A DNA stretch of 64,000 bases from Vibrio atlanticus (lineage in GTDB: Bacteria > Pseudomonadota > Gammaproteobacteria > Enterobacterales > Vibrionaceae). Each line of letters starts with the position of its first letter. The stretch's first letter is position 1. The notes under the pieces were generated by a model. It had not been told where the DNA came from. It did no database searches and saw only the letters and a list, made by a program, of their open reading frames with translations. The stretch spans positions 992,001 through 1,056,000 of the forward strand of contig NZ_AP025461.1 in the NCBI RefSeq assembly GCF_024347315.1, given 5' to 3'. A program made the position numbers and the translations under genes. This document shows positions 60,905 through 64,000 of this stretch, piece by piece.

Positions 60905-62079
60905 TGAAACAGATATGGATATTAGTGGGCTTGTTGATACTGCCCCTTACAGTACCGGCAAAAGAGCTAACCCAATACACCGTTATTCGTGTTCAAAAGG
61001 CGAATAAACTTGCTCAAGAGGAGCACGTTAAACAGGCGATTGAGGTTTTGGCTAGTTTAGAGTTATCTAAAGGCTATGACAAAGCCTATGTCGCTCGCAT
61101 GCTTGGTGTGTTTTACTGGCAAGATGGTAAAACAGAGACGGCAATCAAGCAGCTTACTTATGCAGTGGATAGTGGCTTATTGGTCGATGAGCAAGCTTGG
61201 GTAACGAAACGTATGTTAGCTGATTTGCTGCTTAGCGAGCAGCATTTTAAAGCGGCATTACCACACTATTATGAGCTCGTTAAAACAGCACCGGAAACTG
61301 AAAAGAAAGACACGCTATGGATGCGAATTGCTCAAGCTGAATACCAAATTGAAAACTGGACGAAAGTACTGGCGGCTATAGGTAATCATAACAAGTTTAA
61401 TTCAAAACCACAGTTGTCGCCTCTCTCGTTAAAGCTGGGTGCTCAACTACAGTTAAAACAATGGAAGCAATCAATTCCTACGTTAGAAAGTTTAGTTGAA
61501 CTTCAACCCGAAAAAGACAACTGGTGGCGTCAACTGGTCGGGATTCAGTTAAGGCTAGAGCGTAGCCGAGATGCGTTGAATACCTTAGCGCTTGCTGAGC
61601 TACAAGGTGTTGAACTGAATAATTCAGACCGTAGGCTACTTGCTCAACTGTACGCGAAACGAGGCATCCCTGAGCGCGCTGCGCAAGAAATTAGCAAGTT
61701 AGATGACGCAAACAGCGATGTTCAACTTCTGGCTGAGCAAGCAACCTACTGGCAGCTAGCGAAAGAGTGGGACAATGCTATTGAAGTGTGGACGTTAGCG
61801 TCGAACATGAACACTCGATACCATTGGAATGTTGCTCAATTATTGGTTCAGCAAGGTTACTACGAGCGAGCTCTGGTTGTTTTAGACAAAGTGAAAGACA
61901 AGAACAAGCAAGCTGACGTTGCGTTAGCGAAAGTACGTTCATGGTATAAGTTGAAGAACTTAGATAATGCTCTCGCTCAAGCTAAGCGGGCGAACAACAT
62001 TGAACCGTCTCCTGAGGCTAAAGGGTGGATCAAATATTTGACTCAGCTGAGAACGGTAAGCGAAAGTGGAAACGCCTAA
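60901..62079 (+). CDS. TPR-repeat protein of the TonB2 operon
   Basis: Periplasmic tetratricopeptide-repeat protein, 392 residues. Signal IWILVGLLILPLTVPA; repeats such as EHVKQAIEVLASLELSKGYDKAYVARMLGVF, EQAWVTKRMLADLLLSEQHFKAALPHYYELV, NALAQAKRANN (in part). Last gene of the operon, overlapping tonB. TPR proteins in this position are commonly required for TonB2-dependent transport. Terminator at 62128-62166. Confidence 0.85.
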   Translation: MMKQIWILVGLLILPLTVPAKELTQYTVIRVQKANKLAQEEHVKQAIEVLASLELSKGYDKAYVARMLGVFYWQDGKTETAIKQLTYAVDSGLLVDEQAWVTKRMLADLLLSEQHFKAALPHYYELVKTAPETEKKDTLWMRIAQAEYQIENWTKVLAAIGNHNKFNSKPQLSPLSLKLGAQLQLKQWKQSIPTLESLVELQPEKDNWWRQLVGIQLRLERSRDALNTLALAELQGVELNNSDRRLLAQLYAKRGIPERAAQEISKLDDANSDVQLLAEQATYWQLAKEWDNAIEVWTLASNMNTRYHWNVAQLLVQQGYYERALVVLDKVKDKNKQADVALAKVRSWYKLKNLDNALAQAKRANNIEPSPEAKGWIKYLTQLRTVSESGNA

Positions 62080-62127
62080 TCACATATAGTTAGAAGCTAG
62101 AAAACAGAGTACTAAATAAGACAGTGA

Positions 62128-62166
62128 AAGGGTGTCATTTGAATGTTCAAATGACACCCTTTTTTT
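62128..62166 (+). terminator. Terminator of the TonB2 operon
   Basis: A 15-bp inverted repeat AGGGTGTCATTTGAA / TTCAAATGACACCCT (62129-62143 and 62146-62160) followed by six or seven T. Confidence 0.9.
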
Positions 62167-62254
62167 GTATTCAATAGACTTAAATCGTAAACCTAGGTGC
62201 TTGAGCGGTGCTGTTGTTTGACTGAGGTAAGAATAAAGATAAAGAGAATTCAAG

Positions 62255-62575
62255 TTAAAGGCTGCACATCTCACCACTGTGTGATCCCGCAATGATCACT
62301 CCGCTTTGGTCTACAATCCAGTTAATGGTGCAGTCACGATAGGGGTTTTTGAAAGAATGTTGTATTTCACCATTCTCGAGTGAGGTTTGAGTTTCTACCC
62401 AAGCAAATGTGCGTGACTCCCAAAATGTAACGGCTTGAGAGTGGGGCGTTAAATACAACGTTTGAGCATCTGCAATATTGGAACCGATGTAACTCTCGAT
62501 ATGTTCGTCAGTACTAACAATCTGGCTAGTACAAGCGCTGATAAAAATCATAGCAATGGGAATATAGATACGCAT
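62255..62575 (-). CDS. Small lipoprotein of unknown function
   Basis: 106 residues. MRIYIPIAMIFISACTS carries a lipobox with Cys15. The mature chain contains Cys81 and Cys104, possibly a disulphide, and the segment DCTINWIVDQSGVIIAGSHSGEMC. I do not recognise the family. Monocistronic, upstream of the interrupted zincin gene on the same strand. Confidence 0.65.
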   Translation of the reverse strand: MRIYIPIAMIFISACTSQIVSTDEHIESYIGSNIADAQTLYLTPHSQAVTFWESRTFAWVETQTSLENGEIQHSFKNPYRDCTINWIVDQSGVIIAGSHSGEMCSL

Positions 62576-62740
62576 TAAAAATCCTTTTTAGTGAGTATGA
62601 TTATTCATATATCTAAATATACAACAGCGTTATTTAAATTTGTAAACACGCCATTGCAGTATCTCTATTTTAGCCATGCTTAATACCAACCTTTGTCTGA
62701 AAACGTGACATACCGACGAACAGGAGTGGACATACTTGAG

Positions 62741-63835
62741 TTATCTCAGTGAAGAGTATTTTATTGCGTCCTTTTCAAATCGAGCGACTTTAGTGCCTAC
62801 TGATTTTAGTGCTCGTTGATATGCATCAACATCATGCCCGACAACAGATAATGCAGCGTCGTAAGGCGATATTGCTTTTTCGAGTTGTTCTATTTTGTAA
62901 CCAAGTTGGTCTAAAAGATAAATGACAGAGGCGCCACTGTTATAAAAAACGTAGAATCCAAAGTGCCACTTTACGTCTTTTTTATTTTTTAGATTCAAGC
63001 TAAAACTTCTTCCTTTATCGAAGCTCAAGCTATTGTTTTTATATACTTTTCTGGCAGTTAAGACGGTGATGTATTCTGCCGAGCCTTCTATGCGTTCTTG
63101 TGCTAGGGCCATGTTTTCAACCAACGATGTATTGTCGTTAAGCATTTGTCGTTGCCTAATTGCCACATATTGTTTCAACAGCTCACGAGCTTCCACCTTA
63201 GTCAATTTTCTAGGTAGTCCATCAAACAGCTCGGTGAGTATTAACTCGTTTTGGATAATGCTTTTGGTTGTAGGGTAATTGTCAACGTCCTGTCGCCAAT
63301 TGCTTTTGTTCGCCCAAGAGGTTTGATAGATGTGGAATACCTCATGAGGCGCAAATAAAAGGTCATTGGTAAATGGGTGTTGATTGTTAGCGACTGCATC
63401 CGTGTATTTTTGTGCGTAGTATTTGTGACCATCAATAAGTAAGTCGAAGGTGTACAGGTTATTTGAACCGTTGTTTATCTTAGTTACGGCACTATGCATT
63501 TCCTTTTTGTATTCATAGATTTTCATACCACCAGATTCTGCTGAACTGATCTTGGTCGCACTTTTTAGAACTGACTGAGGATTAATAATGAATGCATTTA
63601 TAGGCTGATCCTTAGCATTGACACGAATGAGGTAGTGGGGTCTTTTGGCGTAATTATATCCATCCCAGTAATTCAATTTCATGTACTCTCAGACCTGTTT
63701 GATCATCGCTTTGTCAGCCACATTTTCAACGCTAGCAACGGCCGTCGGTGTCGTGGATTTAGGTGAACTCGAGCTTGAATTTGAATTACAAGCAGACAGT
63801 AGAAGAATGGTTACCCCTAGCAATAAACTTTTCAT
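62741..63835 (-). pseudogene. Lipoprotein zincin-like gene interrupted by an in-frame TGA
   Basis: From the ATG at 63835 (RBS AAGGG five bases ahead) the frame encodes a lipoprotein signal MKSLLLGVTILLLSAC (Cys16), a Ser/Thr linker, and then meets TGA at codon 49 (63691-63689). The same frame continues without any further stop to 62741. The downstream 313 residues, readable from an ATG at 63682 (MKLNYWDGY), hold FAPHEVFHIYQ, an HExxH zinc site, and ERIEGSAEYI with a possible third ligand Glu, so it looks like a periplasmic metalloprotease-type domain. Either it is a recent nonsense pseudogene, the stop is read through, or the downstream ATG gives a cytoplasmic form. Confidence 0.65.
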
Positions 63836-64000
63836 GATGACCCTTATCTAAGCAAATATTGGTTAATACATTAACGGTATTCTCAGGTTCGTTCTGTAAT
63901 AACTTGTAACTCGGTTACTTACATTAGGAGAACGTAAATAATGTAAATTGAATGCCAATACGAATGATTATCAACTAAATTGTCGCCATAAAATCTATAG
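63836..64000. other. Right-edge intergenic region with a weak Fur-like half-site
   Basis: 165 bp. TACGAATGATTATCA at 63959-63973 has one perfect Fur half (ATTATCA) and one poor half. It may belong to a gene beyond the window. Confidence 0.3.

Overview
The window reads as a chromosomal segment of a marine gammaproteobacterium, most likely a Vibrio. The reasons are a TonB2-type cluster (DUF3450 / TtpC / ExbB / ExbD / TonB / TPR protein), a threonine aldolase-Nudix-ravA-viaA stretch, a CsgD/VpsT-like regulator beside chaperone-usher genes, a Vibrio-style integron recombination site and moderate-to-low G+C. No rRNA, phage, IS element or CRISPR array was seen.

Layout. 1-874: 5' part of a dcuC-like C4-dicarboxylate carrier (runs off the left edge). 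1441-9689: a complete mannosylglycerate catabolic locus, with regulator mngR divergent from mngA (PTS EIIABC), mngB (GH38 mannosidase), glycerate kinase and manA. 9920-13439: small monooxygenase, fatty-acid desaturase with FabR-like operators, GNAT acetyltransferase and a YlqF-type GTPase. 13968-15167: two orphan genes separated by an integron attC-like site. 15383-22845: cytochrome c, LuxR-family regulator and a chaperone-usher pilus operon. 23655-28615: threonine aldolase, Nudix hydrolase, ravA-viaA. 28812-33417: two tRNA clusters (nine tRNA genes for Cys, Gly and Leu, partly a segmental duplication) bracketing a chemoreceptor and a lipase.

33497-43726: a lipoprotein, a HEAT-repeat protein and a five-gene operon: two di-haem peroxidases, a Tat-exported Rieske protein, an arsenite-oxidase-like molybdoenzyme and a CopD-like membrane protein, followed by a convergent pseudoazurin. 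This gene set matches the dissimilatory iodate reductase (Idr) cluster better than arsenite oxidase and is the most interesting system here. 44293-49274: nirBD, a nitrite channel and a SUMT (sirohaem synthesis), i.e. a complete NADH-nitrite reductase module with FNR- and Fur-like sites in front. 49419-54292: DUF4174 protein, NYN-domain protein, CpxRA-like two-component system and a dicarboxylate/amino-acid symporter. 54852-62079: siderophore receptor and TonB2 energy-transduction operon, each preceded by a Fur-like box. 62255-63835: a small lipoprotein and a lipoprotein zincin-like gene interrupted by an in-frame TGA.

How it works together. The mng operon takes up mannosylglycerate as the phosphorylated sugar, hydrolyses it, and feeds both halves (mannose-6-phosphate via ManA, glycerate via the kinase) into glycolysis. 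The idr-like, nir and dcuC genes point to a life using alternative electron acceptors at low oxygen. The TonB2 block is a self-contained iron-uptake unit. Short tandem repeats of 6-17 bp recur in intergenic DNA across the window.
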